NCBI RefSeq assembly: GCF_020166345.1
Contig: NZ_JAIUJS010000003.1
Location: forward strand, 248,001 to 312,000
DNA from: Winogradskyella vincentii
GTDB taxonomy: Bacteria > Bacteroidota > Bacteroidia > Flavobacteriales > Flavobacteriaceae
Reading direction: 5' to 3'
Length of the DNA stretch: 64,000 bases
Below the pieces are notes generated by a model that was not told the origin of the DNA, made no database searches, and was given only the letters and a program-made list of their open reading frames with translations. The first letter of the stretch is position 1. Every line of letters begins with the position of its first letter. Positions 44,678 through 54,021 of this stretch are shown here, piece after piece. The position numbers and the translations under genes were made by a program.

Positions 44678-45773
44678 CATTCACAAATTTTTCGTTTACT
44701 CTAATCAATTCTATTTGACCTTGAATCCACATGGCTGCGAAAGAGACATAATAAAATGTAAAGAAATTATGATTAGCCATTAAAAACATAGCTAGCGCTA
44801 TTAACTGCATAATAAGATGGGGTTTTTTGTTGAAGTAGAATAGACTCATAACAAATAAGTAACCGAAATATGCAATAAATAAAAGAAAAGGAAGAATACC
44901 TGCTTCACCAATAAGCATTAAATATGAGTTATGTACGCCTTTAACACCAGTCTTACCTGAAAACGTTCCATAGCCATTACCAATTAATGGGGAATCCAAA
45001 ATTTTATCATAAAATTTTGCCCAAGTTTCTTCTCTTGAATCCTCACTTATTTCCTCTGATGTAACGCCTCCTTCATTACTAACAATACTTTTTAATTGTT
45101 CAAATCTGGGGTTGTTCAAACCAACGACCTCATCAATAAAAAAAAGTGTCCCAATAATTAAGAATCCTAAGCCAAAGATTCTAATATTTTTTAAACTGAT
45201 CTTTAAAGAAATCAAATTCAACAAGAGCCAAATGAGAATAAATGTTCTTGAAAATGTAAGTAGTCCCGCTAAAGTAAAAATAAATTGACCTAACAATTTT
45301 CTACTTACATTTTTCAATCCATAAGTAGTAGCATAACCAGTAATGCAAATAAAGCCTGCTTCATTTGGCTTAATATAAAATCCACTATATCTTCCAAATT
45401 CACTAGTAAATAAAAGGGCCTCTAATATAACCGTAAGAGCACCAACTAAGATAAAAATATTATATTCAGAAATTGAGATATTTTTGGCCAATTCATAACC
45501 TGCGATCAAATAAATAAAAAATTTAATGGCATCGTAGATAAGGTCAGTAGTAAGTCCAGTATACTGTAATCCACCAATTGTATATAAGAAAAGAGAAATA
45601 ATTATTAGCCACCAATTGGGTGTGGATTTTCTTTCTAGAAAATAATACAGAGTCAAAAATAAAATTGTTGTAAAACTCAATAATGCTCCAATACCACCTC
45701 CTAAGCTAAAAAGCCCAACTGAAGGTAAATTGAGAATTACCAGAGCAAATGCAATATATTTAATTATTTTCAC
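44670..45773 (-). CDS. Wzy-type O-antigen polymerase/ligase family protein
   Basis: A 367-residue protein with about ten membrane helices and the O-antigen ligase/polymerase (Wzy_C) signature. A large periplasmic loop holds SREETWAKFYDKILDSPLIG and GNGYGTFSG, followed by VHNSYLMLIGEAGILPFLLF. A GRYSGFYIKPNEAGFI segment in an earlier loop supplies further conserved charged residues. As it sits with Wzx and Wzc genes, it most likely polymerises repeat units. It follows MBOAT copy 2 by 38 bases. Confidence 0.85.
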   Translation of the reverse strand: MKIIKYIAFALVILNLPSVGLFSLGGGIGALLSFTTILFLTLYYFLERKSTPNWWLIIISLFLYTIGGLQYTGLTTDLIYDAIKFFIYLIAGYELAKNISISEYNIFILVGALTVILEALLFTSEFGRYSGFYIKPNEAGFICITGYATTYGLKNVSRKLLGQFIFTLAGLLTFSRTFILIWLLLNLISLKISLKNIRIFGLGFLIIGTLFFIDEVVGLNNPRFEQLKSIVSNEGGVTSEEISEDSREETWAKFYDKILDSPLIGNGYGTFSGKTGVKGVHNSYLMLIGEAGILPFLLFIAYFGYLFVMSLFYFNKKPHLIMQLIALAMFLMANHNFFTFYYVSFAAMWIQGQIELIRVNEKFVNEY

Positions 45774-45811
45774 CTAGAGATGTAATTTAATTCTCATGAA
45801 TTCATAGACCG

Positions 45812-47245
45812 TTAAAATTGAAAGTAAATGAATTCTTGTTGTTCACCAGTAAATAAGAATATCAAAATAATCAAAAACATGTAAAAACTCCAACGAATCG
45901 GGTTTTTTACAAAATCAATTTTTTGAATTGCATATTCTCCAGATCGTCCTAGCCATTCTATTAAAATAAAGAATACTATTAAACTTAAAATTGATAAAGG
46001 TAATATTTCAGGTCTATTGAATAAAGAAGAAGTAAACATATTACGCACATAAATAAAAGCCTCCATAACATTATCTGCTCTAAAAAATATCCAAGCTATA
46101 AGTGTTAAGAAAAATGTTAATGTCATTTGATATAGCTCCTTTAATGTTGGTAAATACTTTCCCTCAGCTACCAAATTAGTGTTAACCCTATTTTTCTTCA
46201 ATAAGAGTAATGGTAAAAAATATATTGCATTTAATGCACCCCAAACTACAAAAGTCCAGTTTGCTCCGTGCCAAAAACCACTTACAATAAATATTATGAA
46301 AGTGTTGCGAATCTTCATTTTAGTGCCTCCTCGACTACCACCTAATGGAATATATAAATAATCTCTAAACCAAGTAGACAATGATATGTGCCATCTTCTC
46401 CAAAATTCAGCTATATCTCTTGAGAAATAAGGAAATGCAAAATTGCGTTTAAGATTAAAACCAAATAATCGAGAAATCCCTATAGCAATATCGGAATAGC
46501 CTGAAAAATCGCCATAAATTTGAAATGCAAAGAAAAACGCGCCAATCAATAAAGTACTACCCACATAATCGTCTGAATTATTAAAGATCATGTTTGCATA
46601 CCTTGCACAATTGTCTGCAATAACCACTTTTTTGAACAAGCCCCAGAGTACTTGGCGTAATCCATCTATGGCATCCTTATAAACAAATTCTCTTTTTTTA
46701 TAAAATTGAGGTAATAAATTAGTAGCTCTTTCAATTGGACCAGCCACCAATTGGGGGAAAAAGCTCACAAATGTCATAAATACTATTAAGTCCTTGGTAG
46801 GTTTTATTTTTTTATTGTAAGTATCAATTGTGTAACTCAGGGTTTGAAAAGTATAAAAACTAATACCCACAGGTAATATTATATTAAGTGTGTTTAGATT
46901 CAATTTCCCACCAAAAAATGTAAAGGACTCTACCAGACTATCAATAAAGAAGTTATAGTATTTAAAGAAACCCAGAAAACCTAAATTAACCACAATGCTT
47001 ATCCAGAGTAATAATTTTCTTTTTGAAGGTTTTTCTTCAGAATTAAGCCTTAAGCCGACTGAATAATCTACTACAGAACTAAATAGTATCAAAAATAAAA
47101 ATCTCCAATCCCACCATCCATAGAATATATAACTGGCAAAAGCAATAAGGATATTTTGTTGCTTTACACGCTTATTGCCAATAAGCCAATAGAATCCAAA
47201 AACGATTGGTAGGAAAATGAAAAATTCAAACGAATTAAAAAGCAT
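45812..47245 (-). CDS. MBOAT family O-acyltransferase, copy 2
   Basis: A 477-residue near-copy of the MBOAT at 37301-38734 with the same length and no gaps. The catalytic-site segment NLKRNFAFPYFSRDIAEFWR and the SGFWHGANW motif are the same, and both proteins end GEQQEFIYFQF. Differences cluster in loops (for example residues 66-76 and 186-196) and in the C-terminal helices. It lies 12 bases downstream of a different SGNH-like gene (47258-48229). The two cassettes point to two acylation steps that share one kind of membrane channel. Confidence 0.95.
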   Translation of the reverse strand: MLFNSFEFFIFLPIVFGFYWLIGNKRVKQQNILIAFASYIFYGWWDWRFLFLILFSSVVDYSVGLRLNSEEKPSKRKLLLWISIVVNLGFLGFFKYYNFFIDSLVESFTFFGGKLNLNTLNIILPVGISFYTFQTLSYTIDTYNKKIKPTKDLIVFMTFVSFFPQLVAGPIERATNLLPQFYKKREFVYKDAIDGLRQVLWGLFKKVVIADNCARYANMIFNNSDDYVGSTLLIGAFFFAFQIYGDFSGYSDIAIGISRLFGFNLKRNFAFPYFSRDIAEFWRRWHISLSTWFRDYLYIPLGGSRGGTKMKIRNTFIIFIVSGFWHGANWTFVVWGALNAIYFLPLLLLKKNRVNTNLVAEGKYLPTLKELYQMTLTFFLTLIAWIFFRADNVMEAFIYVRNMFTSSLFNRPEILPLSILSLIVFFILIEWLGRSGEYAIQKIDFVKNPIRWSFYMFLIILIFLFTGEQQEFIYFQF

Positions 47246-47257
47246 AATTTGTATTGT

Positions 47258-48229
47258 CTATTGATGGTTGTTAGAAACAATATCTATAATTTGATTGCTC
47301 ATTTTGGTGGCTCCTTTATAATTAACATGGTGAAAATCTGAAAAATCAATATCTTCATATTTAAATACATCTTGTTTGTAGTTGTTTAAATCATAGTAGC
47401 CCACATCATTATAATTTTTGAAGTAATTTTTGTAATAATTTTCTTCATCTTTGTTGTTATCTAATTTAAGTCGAGTAGGAGGGTATGGACTTCTTATAAC
47501 AAATAACTGAATATTATTAGATTCTGTGAGTTCATATATTTTAGTTAAGTACTTTTCAAATCTTTTTTCATTAAAGGATTTATTATTAAAATTAGGAATT
47601 GGTTTAAATTCATTTATTTTTTTTTCGCTAACAATAACAGTATCTCTATAAAAGCCTTTATACCAAATTTTCTTGGGCGGCTTTTTATTTCTTTCATAAA
47701 TCAAAGACTTAAGATCTTGTTTAATATAATTATTAAATTTCATTAATGGGAAAAGGAAGTTTCCAATTCCTTTCGTCCCATACCCTTTAGTAATTAGGTT
47801 GTATTTATTCTTTGTGGAATTGAAAAATGAAGAGTTTGAAAATATTTGATAGAAATCATGGGTATTATCAGATAGATCCAAGTAGGTTTCAAGCACAACG
47901 TATTTTGGGTTTTGATAATCTAAAATCTCTAAAAGAGTATAATAAGACTCGGCAATATCTTGAGCTGAAGTCCCCATATTAAATGAGTTAAGATTTAATC
48001 CTTTATCTATGAGTTGTGGATTGAAGCCGGTATAAGACCTGCTAGAACCTAGTACTATCAAATCATATGCATTCTTATTGGAATGTATGCTATTCCATTT
48101 TAAATAATTCTTATGAGTCTTATTTTTTATGGCTTTGTATGCAGGATATTCATACTTAAATGCAATTATTAAGTTGATTAAAACAAAGATAATCGAACCA
48201 TAGGAAATATGTTTAAGGAACTTTTTCAT
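47258..48229 (-). CDS. SGNH/DltD-like anchored protein, partner of MBOAT copy 2
   Basis: A 323-residue protein with one N-terminal membrane helix (about 8-26) and an outside domain. LIVLGSSRSYTGFNPQLID carries a GSSRS block (61-65) as in DltD-like SGNH proteins. Near the C-terminus DFHHVNYKGATKMSNQ gives Asp298 and His300/His301 as the possible Asp-His pair. It shows no clear overall similarity to the SGNH-like partner of MBOAT copy 1. Lys and Asn are very abundant. It directly follows a GT4 gene with no gap. Confidence 0.65.
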   Translation of the reverse strand: MKKFLKHISYGSIIFVLINLIIAFKYEYPAYKAIKNKTHKNYLKWNSIHSNKNAYDLIVLGSSRSYTGFNPQLIDKGLNLNSFNMGTSAQDIAESYYTLLEILDYQNPKYVVLETYLDLSDNTHDFYQIFSNSSFFNSTKNKYNLITKGYGTKGIGNFLFPLMKFNNYIKQDLKSLIYERNKKPPKKIWYKGFYRDTVIVSEKKINEFKPIPNFNNKSFNEKRFEKYLTKIYELTESNNIQLFVIRSPYPPTRLKLDNNKDEENYYKNYFKNYNDVGYYDLNNYKQDVFKYEDIDFSDFHHVNYKGATKMSNQIIDIVSNNHQ

Positions 48230-49333
48230 TTAAGCCAAATGTCTTAATATTAAAGTTTTCCAACTTGAGGTGACATAAGTATCTCTGAATTTTTCAGTAG
48301 TTTCTTTAGATTTGATCGAAAATGACATCTTTATATCATTATTACGCATCAATTCATTCAATTTTTCAACAAACATGTCCTGGTTGTCTACTGGTACTAA
48401 AAAACCATTTATTCCGTTAATTATTAATTCAGATGGTCCGTAATTACAATCTGTGGAGATTGATGGTAATCCAAAATGCATTGCCTCTAATAAAACATTT
48501 GGAAAACCTTCCGCTTTTGATGCAAATGCAAAAACAGATGCTTTGTTATAATAATCTTGTACATTCTTCACTTTTGATATCAGTTGAACTTTGTGAGACA
48601 AGTTCAGAGTCTCAATTAAATCTCTTAATTTAGATTCATTTGGGCCATCACCAAGTAATAATAATTCCCAATCATCTGATTTAATTTCATTAAAAGCATT
48701 AATAATCTTCTCTTGTCTTTTATCGTTGTTAAAAGTCCCAACAGATAAAATTATTTTTTCTCTATTTGCTGTATAGGGCTCTCTTAGTTGGGAAAGTTCG
48801 GAAGAAATTGGATTGGGTAAAACGACCATTTCTTTTGTTTTTATCATACTGTCATATACCTGTTTCACTTTTTCTGTCTGTACAATTAAACAATTGGCTT
48901 TAGGATAAATAAACTTTCGAAGTAATACCCAAAATTTTGGTATATCGTTCTTTAGAGGATCATTTCTTTCACTTATCAAGCAAGGAATTTTATTCAATTT
49001 TGCTGCTATTACTGCCTTTATATTGGCCTGTGTAATAAATCCAATAAGTAAATCAATATTCTCTTGTTTTATGATTGAACTAACTCTTTTGAGTATAGAA
49101 TAATTAAGTTTTAAAGAGCCAATAAAAGAACTTGGCTTTGATAATTTTTTAAAGCAAGAAACCACTTTGACAGATTCATTTAAGGTATAAAATGGATCAG
49201 AATGAACAAAAGTAATTATGGTTATATCAAAATCTTCTGATAAGCTATTGCTTAAATTTGTAATGACACGTTCTGCACCACCAGGTGTTAAACCGCCAAT
49301 AACAAATGCTATTTTCTTTTTTCTAAGTTCCAA
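48230..49333 (-). CDS. GT4 family glycosyltransferase
   Basis: A 367-residue GT-B enzyme with FVIGGLTPGGAERVITNLS at the N-terminus, KIILSVGTFNNDKRQEKII mid-protein and the E-x7-E motif EGFPNVLLEAMHFGLP. It is the first gene of the minus-strand run 49333 to 44670 (GT4, SGNH, MBOAT, Wzy). The donor cannot be read from the sequence. Confidence 0.9.
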   Translation of the reverse strand: MELRKKKIAFVIGGLTPGGAERVITNLSNSLSEDFDITIITFVHSDPFYTLNESVKVVSCFKKLSKPSSFIGSLKLNYSILKRVSSIIKQENIDLLIGFITQANIKAVIAAKLNKIPCLISERNDPLKNDIPKFWVLLRKFIYPKANCLIVQTEKVKQVYDSMIKTKEMVVLPNPISSELSQLREPYTANREKIILSVGTFNNDKRQEKIINAFNEIKSDDWELLLLGDGPNESKLRDLIETLNLSHKVQLISKVKNVQDYYNKASVFAFASKAEGFPNVLLEAMHFGLPSISTDCNYGPSELIINGINGFLVPVDNQDMFVEKLNELMRNNDIKMSFSIKSKETTEKFRDTYVTSSWKTLILRHLA

Positions 49334-49730
49334 TATTCTAGGTCAGTTTTTGTAAATTTAGATATCAAATATTAATAAAAGATTTCATTTTTGATAGTTT
49401 TCATGATATACGGATAAAAACTTCGACGACAGTTGTTATTATCCTATAAAATAGCAATTTACCAATTAAATGAGAGGAATTTCCTAGACATTGTATTAGT
49501 ATTAAACAATTTATTTATTATTACAGAACTGCAAAGCTTTAGTATATAGGTGAGATTTCATTTAACCTAAGGATCAATAAAATCAAATTACGCTGATTAT
49601 GTATTAAATTCTTTATAATCTATAAAAAATAATAGTGAGTATATATACTCACTATTTTGGAAAATATAATTATATAATGAAATTTAAATTGTCATTACAA
49701 AGCAAGAATTAGAATTATTGAAAAATCTAT
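49334..49730. other. About 400-base gap inside the polysaccharide locus
   Basis: AT-rich, with no convincing open frame on either strand and no RNA gene seen. It contains the ugd terminator (49621-49656) and should contain a promoter for the GT4-led run, but I found no exact minus-strand TAnnTTTG box. Confidence 0.5.
49621..49656 (-). terminator. Terminator after ugd
   Basis: AATAGTGAGTATA (49631-49643) and TATACTCACTATT (49644-49656) form a perfect 26-base palindrome. On the minus strand it is followed by ATTTTTTATA. It lies 75 bases past the ugd stop. Confidence 0.7.
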
Positions 49731-51110
49731 TTATTTTCCAATAGATGAGTACTCAAATCCTATTTGAGACATTTCTTCCTTGTTTAGTATATTTCTACCA
49801 TCAAAAATGAACGCTGGTTTTTTCATGATGTCAAAAATCTTTGTCCAATCATAGGTCTTGAACTCATCCCATTCGGTCATTATAGCAATTGCATGAGCAT
49901 CATTAATGGCATCATATGGATTATCAAAAGTTTCAACAAGTGAATTATTTTCTTCTTCAGTTCGGGTTTGTAAGTAGTTTAAATCATCGTACACTTTACT
50001 ACTCGGTACTTTTGGATCATAAACAGCAATGTTTGCTTGTTCACTAAGTAAATGATCAGTTACATAGATTGCTGCCGATTCTCTCGTATCGTTAGTGTCC
50101 TTTTTAAAAGCCCAGCCTAGCAATGCAATTTTTTTACCTGAAACAGTGTTGTACAAAGTGCTGATCAATTTATCAGAAAATCTTCGCTTTTGATGATCAT
50201 TTAAAACAATAACTTGTTCCCAATAATCAGCTACTTCATTTAAGCCATAACTTCTAGCTATATATACTAAATTTAAAATGTCTTTTTGAAAACAAGAACC
50301 TCCAAAACCTATAGATGCGTTAAGGAATTTTGGTCCAATTCTCGAATCCATACCAATTGCCCTAGCTACTTCATTAACATTAGCCTCAGTATGTTCGCAA
50401 AGCTCTGATATAGCATTTATGGAAGAAATACGTTGGGCCAAAAATGCATTCGCAGTTAATTTTGACAATTCTGAGGACCAAACATTTGTTCTTAATATTT
50501 GTTCTTGTGGCACCCAACTTCCGTAGATGTTTGCTAAGGCTTCAATTGCATCTTTAGACTCTCCTCCAATTAAAACTCTGTCTGGAGCTAAAAGGTCTTT
50601 TATTGCTGTTCCTTCAGCTAAAAATTCTGGATTTGATAAAATCGAAAATTTTACATTATTACCCGTATTATGCAAAATACTTTTAATTGCCTCTGCTGTT
50701 CTTACAGGTAGGGTAGATTTTTCGACTACAATTTTATCAGTTTTTGCTACATCAGCTATATTTCGAGCACATAATTCAACATACTTTAGATCTGCAGCCA
50801 TCCCTTTTCCTTTCCCATATGTCTTTGTAGGGGTATTAACAGAAATGAAAATCATTTCAGATTCATCAATGGCTTTATTTATGTCTGTTGAAAAGAACAA
50901 ATTCTTATTTCTTGTCTCACCAACAATTTCTGCTAATCCAGGTTCATAAATTGGTAATTTTGACAAGTCTTCGGTATTCCATGCATCAATTCTCTCTTGA
51001 TTAATATCGACGATTGTAACTTGTATATTTGGATTTTTCTTTGCTATTACGGCCATTGTAGGTCCACCTACATAACCAGCACCGATACAACAAATTTTTG
51101 TGATTTTCAT
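49731..51110 (-). CDS. UDP-glucose 6-dehydrogenase
   Basis: A 459-residue NAD enzyme that oxidises UDP-glucose to UDP-glucuronate in two steps. The Rossmann motif is [16 protein letters not shown] (8-23). The catalytic cysteine is Cys273 in [31 protein letters not shown] (91-108) and the C-terminal [17 protein letters not shown] are also present. These features match the longer, eukaryote-like branch of the family. With the epimerase gene 115 bases upstream it provides UDP-GlcA and UDP-GalA for the polymer. Confidence 0.95.
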   Translation of the reverse strand: MKITKICCIGAGYVGGPTMAVIAKKNPNIQVTIVDINQERIDAWNTEDLSKLPIYEPGLAEIVGETRNKNLFFSTDINKAIDESEMIFISVNTPTKTYGKGKGMAADLKYVELCARNIADVAKTDKIVVEKSTLPVRTAEAIKSILHNTGNNVKFSILSNPEFLAEGTAIKDLLAPDRVLIGGESKDAIEALANIYGSWVPQEQILRTNVWSSELSKLTANAFLAQRISSINAISELCEHTEANVNEVARAIGMDSRIGPKFLNASIGFGGSCFQKDILNLVYIARSYGLNEVADYWEQVIVLNDHQKRRFSDKLISTLYNTVSGKKIALLGWAFKKDTNDTRESAAIYVTDHLLSEQANIAVYDPKVPSSKVYDDLNYLQTRTEEENNSLVETFDNPYDAINDAHAIAIMTEWDEFKTYDWTKIFDIMKKPAFIFDGRNILNKEEMSQIGFEYSSIGK

Positions 51111-51225
51111 ATTTAAATTTTAATTGACTTGGGTTATTAAATTAACATGGCAAAAGTGTAGTAAAATTATATATTTTCCAAATTTTATGGGTCATACTTA
51201 AATATATGTGAAATTATAATTATTA

Positions 51226-52245
51226 TTAATTATAATAATCCTTAAACCAATCTATGAAAGACTTTACCCCTTCCTTAATTGATGTATTTGGACTGTATTC
51301 AAAATCTTTGATTAATTGATTTACATCTGCCCATGTTCTTTCAACATCTCCAGGTTGGATTGGTAACATTTCTTTCTTTGCAACTTTATCTAGATTAAAT
51401 TCTATTTCCTCTATGAAATCCATCAATTTTACTGAGTTATTATTGCCAATATTGTATACCTTGTAAAGTGAATTATTTTTTATACGGGGATTAGTTGATT
51501 TTTCACAAATTCGAACCACACCTTCTACAATATCATCAACATAAGTAAAGTCTCTTTCCATTTTACCATGATTAAAAACCTTTATTGGTCTATCATTTAT
51601 TATTGCGTCAGTAAATAAGAACATCGCCATATCTGGTCTTCCCCATGGTCCATAAACTGTAAAAAATCTAAGCCCTGTTGTTGGGATATTAAACAAATGA
51701 CTATAAGTATGCGCCATTAACTCATTACTCTTTTTAGTAGCTGCATATAAACTAATTGGGTGATCAACATTATCATCTGTTGAAAAAGGAATTTTCTCAT
51801 TTAGGCCATAAACACTAGAGCTACTAGCATAAACCAAATGTTTAATATTATTATGCCTACAACATTCCAATACATTTACAAACCCAACCAAATTTGAATC
51901 TACATAAGTATTTGGATTTTCTAAACTATATCTTACACCTGCTTGGGCGGCAAGATTGCAAACCACATCAAATTTTTCATTTTCGAATAATTCCGGTAGG
52001 GCTTCACGATCTTCCAAGTTCATTCTAACGAAAGAAAAATTAAGTTTATCGCTCGATGATAATTTATTAAATTCCTCTGCATTTTCCCTATTAATTCCTA
52101 ATTCTTTGAGTCTAGAATATTTTAGGTTAATGTCATAATAGTCATTAATGTTATCTAAGCCAATAACATCATGACCTTTCTCCGCTAAAACTTTTGAAGT
52201 AAAAAAGCCGATAAAACCGGCTGCACCAGTAACCAGAATTTTCAT
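51226..52245 (-). CDS. UDP-glucuronate 4-epimerase
   Basis: A 339-residue short-chain dehydrogenase-type epimerase. The NAD-binding motif is TGAAGFIG (6-13). The catalytic set is SSSSVYG (141-147) with Tyr167 and Lys171 in SLYAATKKSNE. The branch marks of UDP-GlcA 4-epimerases are present: GLDNINDYYDINLKYSRLK, LRFFTVYGPWGRPDMA and VFNHGKMERDFTYVDDI. The expected product is UDP-galacturonate. It is the first gene of the minus-strand pair with the UDP-glucose dehydrogenase that makes its substrate. Confidence 0.92.
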   Translation of the reverse strand: MKILVTGAAGFIGFFTSKVLAEKGHDVIGLDNINDYYDINLKYSRLKELGINRENAEEFNKLSSSDKLNFSFVRMNLEDREALPELFENEKFDVVCNLAAQAGVRYSLENPNTYVDSNLVGFVNVLECCRHNNIKHLVYASSSSVYGLNEKIPFSTDDNVDHPISLYAATKKSNELMAHTYSHLFNIPTTGLRFFTVYGPWGRPDMAMFLFTDAIINDRPIKVFNHGKMERDFTYVDDIVEGVVRICEKSTNPRIKNNSLYKVYNIGNNNSVKLMDFIEEIEFNLDKVAKKEMLPIQPGDVERTWADVNQLIKDFEYSPNTSIKEGVKSFIDWFKDYYN

Positions 52246-52326
52246 TTAATAGGTAGATTTAAGTTTAAAAGCCAAAGATTAAAATTTAATTGATAGTATT
52301 AATAATTATACTATGAAAATGTAATT

Positions 52327-52704
52327 TTATTCGTTAATGTAACTCATATCTAATATTTTAGAAATTGAAAAGCAGTTTTCTACTGACAACTGAATTTGTC
52401 TTTCTTTATAAACATTATCGATGTGATATATTTTGCACGAATCAAGTTTGGTATTACTCTTGGTGAAATCAACATCACCATATTTAATTAAGTTTTTAAC
52501 CACTGTGGTATCTAATCCATAATTATACATGAATAATTGTGCATTTTCAGAATAGATTATAGTTTTTGAGCTAATATTCTTAACCGTACGTGCATTAGGA
52601 CCATAATCACAAGATGCTTTCTTACCATTTAAAAAAAACATTAGTACTATTATTCCTATAGCAAAACCACTAAGGTAATACCCTAAGCGCTGTACAAACT
52701 TCAT
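52327..52704 (-). CDS. DUF4258 domain protein with N-terminal membrane anchor
   Basis: A 125-residue protein. MKFVQRLGYYLSGFAIGIIV leads into a membrane helix (to about residue 26). After it comes a small alpha/beta domain with YGDVDFTKSNTKLDSCKIYHID and ERQIQLSVENC. This fits the DUF4258 domain, which is of unknown function and distantly related to BrnT/RelE-like folds as far as I recall. It follows alanine dehydrogenase by 12 bases on the same strand and is probably cotranscribed with it. No toxin-antitoxin partner is present. Confidence 0.75.
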   Translation of the reverse strand: MKFVQRLGYYLSGFAIGIIVLMFFLNGKKASCDYGPNARTVKNISSKTIIYSENAQLFMYNYGLDTTVVKNLIKYGDVDFTKSNTKLDSCKIYHIDNVYKERQIQLSVENCFSISKILDMSYINE

Positions 52705-52716
52705 TAAATAATTAGA

Positions 52717-53916
52717 TTAAAATATGAGAAGATTGGCATCATTATAGTCTAAATCGTACCAATCTGCAACAGATTTATTAGTTAAAATTCCGTGGTAAAG
52801 GTACAATCCATTTTTTAATCCTCTATCAAAACGCAGGGCATTTTCTAACCCACCGTGTTCTCCTATTTGTAAAAGGTAAGGCGTGAAGATATTACTAATT
52901 GAAACTGAAGCTGTTCTAGAATAACGCGCAGGTATATTAGGAACACAATAATGGATTACACCATTATGTTCAAAGGTTGGATGATCGTGCGTAGTCACCT
53001 CACTTGTTTCAAAACATCCGCCCATATCTATACTAACATCGATAATAACAGATCCATTTTTCATATGATCAACCATTGTTTCAGTAACTACAACAGGAGA
53101 TCTATTACTTCCCCTAACAGCACCAATTGCTACATCGCATCGCTTTAAGGCTTTTAATAAATTCTTAGGTTGCATGGTAGATGTATAAACGTTCCTACCC
53201 AAATTGGTCTGAATACATCTAAGTTTAGTTATAGAACTATCGAATATCTTGACATTTGCTCCTAAACCAATAGCAGATCTTGCAGCGAATTCTCCAACAG
53301 TTCCAGCTCCAAGAATAACGACTTCGGTTGGAGGCACACCATTTATGTTACCCATCATCAACCCATTACCACCATTCACATTAGACAATAATTCTGAAGC
53401 AACTAATATAGAAGCTGTTCCAGCTATCTCACTCAGTGATCGTACTGCAGGATAGGCTCCATCTTCATCTTTAATAAATTCAAATGCGAGAGCTGTAATT
53501 CTTTTTTTAGCAAGAGCCTCAAAATATGCCTTTCTCTGAGTTTTTATTTGAAGTGCGGAAATTAAAATAGTTTGAGGGTTAATCAATTCTATTTCATCAA
53601 GAGCAGGTGGTTCAACTTTTAATATAATAGGGCAGGAGTAGACTTTGGATTTATCCTTAGTCACTTCTGCACCAGCTTCACTATAGTCTTTATCTTTAAA
53701 TTTAGCACCTTCACCAGCACCAGACTCTAATAAAACTCTATGACCATTAGCTGTTAAGGCAGATATTGCATCTGGAGTTAAACAAACCCGTTTTTCCTGG
53801 AAATGTGTTTCTTTGGGTATACCAATAAACAATTCACCCTTTTGTTTAAGTATTTCTAAAGTCTCTTCTTGTGGTAGTAATTGAGCTTTGGTAAATGGCG
53901 TTAAAGATTTACTCAT
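52717..53916 (-). CDS. ald: Alanine dehydrogenase
   Basis: A 399-residue NAD-dependent enzyme that interconverts alanine and pyruvate plus ammonia. The N-terminal domain has IGIPKETHFQEKRVCLTP (31-48), with catalytic Arg and Lys residues, and ESGAGEGAKFKDKDY. The Rossmann motif is VILGAGTVGEFAARSA (200-215). DVSIDMGGCFETS and YCVPNIPARYSRTAS are strong family marks. The N-terminus carries about 25 extra residues compared with Bacillus Ald, a feature I recall in flavobacterial members. Confidence 0.93.
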   Translation of the reverse strand: MSKSLTPFTKAQLLPQEETLEILKQKGELFIGIPKETHFQEKRVCLTPDAISALTANGHRVLLESGAGEGAKFKDKDYSEAGAEVTKDKSKVYSCPIILKVEPPALDEIELINPQTILISALQIKTQRKAYFEALAKKRITALAFEFIKDEDGAYPAVRSLSEIAGTASILVASELLSNVNGGNGLMMGNINGVPPTEVVILGAGTVGEFAARSAIGLGANVKIFDSSITKLRCIQTNLGRNVYTSTMQPKNLLKALKRCDVAIGAVRGSNRSPVVVTETMVDHMKNGSVIIDVSIDMGGCFETSEVTTHDHPTFEHNGVIHYCVPNIPARYSRTASVSISNIFTPYLLQIGEHGGLENALRFDRGLKNGLYLYHGILTNKSVADWYDLDYNDANLLIF

Positions 53917-54021
53917 TTAAGTTAGTTAAATTGATATCTCTACTGCAAGATAATGAAACTGACTTAAATGTAGTTAATTTTTAATCCCAATAAATTAGAT
54001 AAGTCTTATTAAATAATATTA

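Noticed and set aside
52327..52704. A toxin-antitoxin module suggested by the DUF4258 domain
   Set aside because: The protein has a membrane anchor, and its neighbours are metabolic genes with no small antitoxin-like partner.
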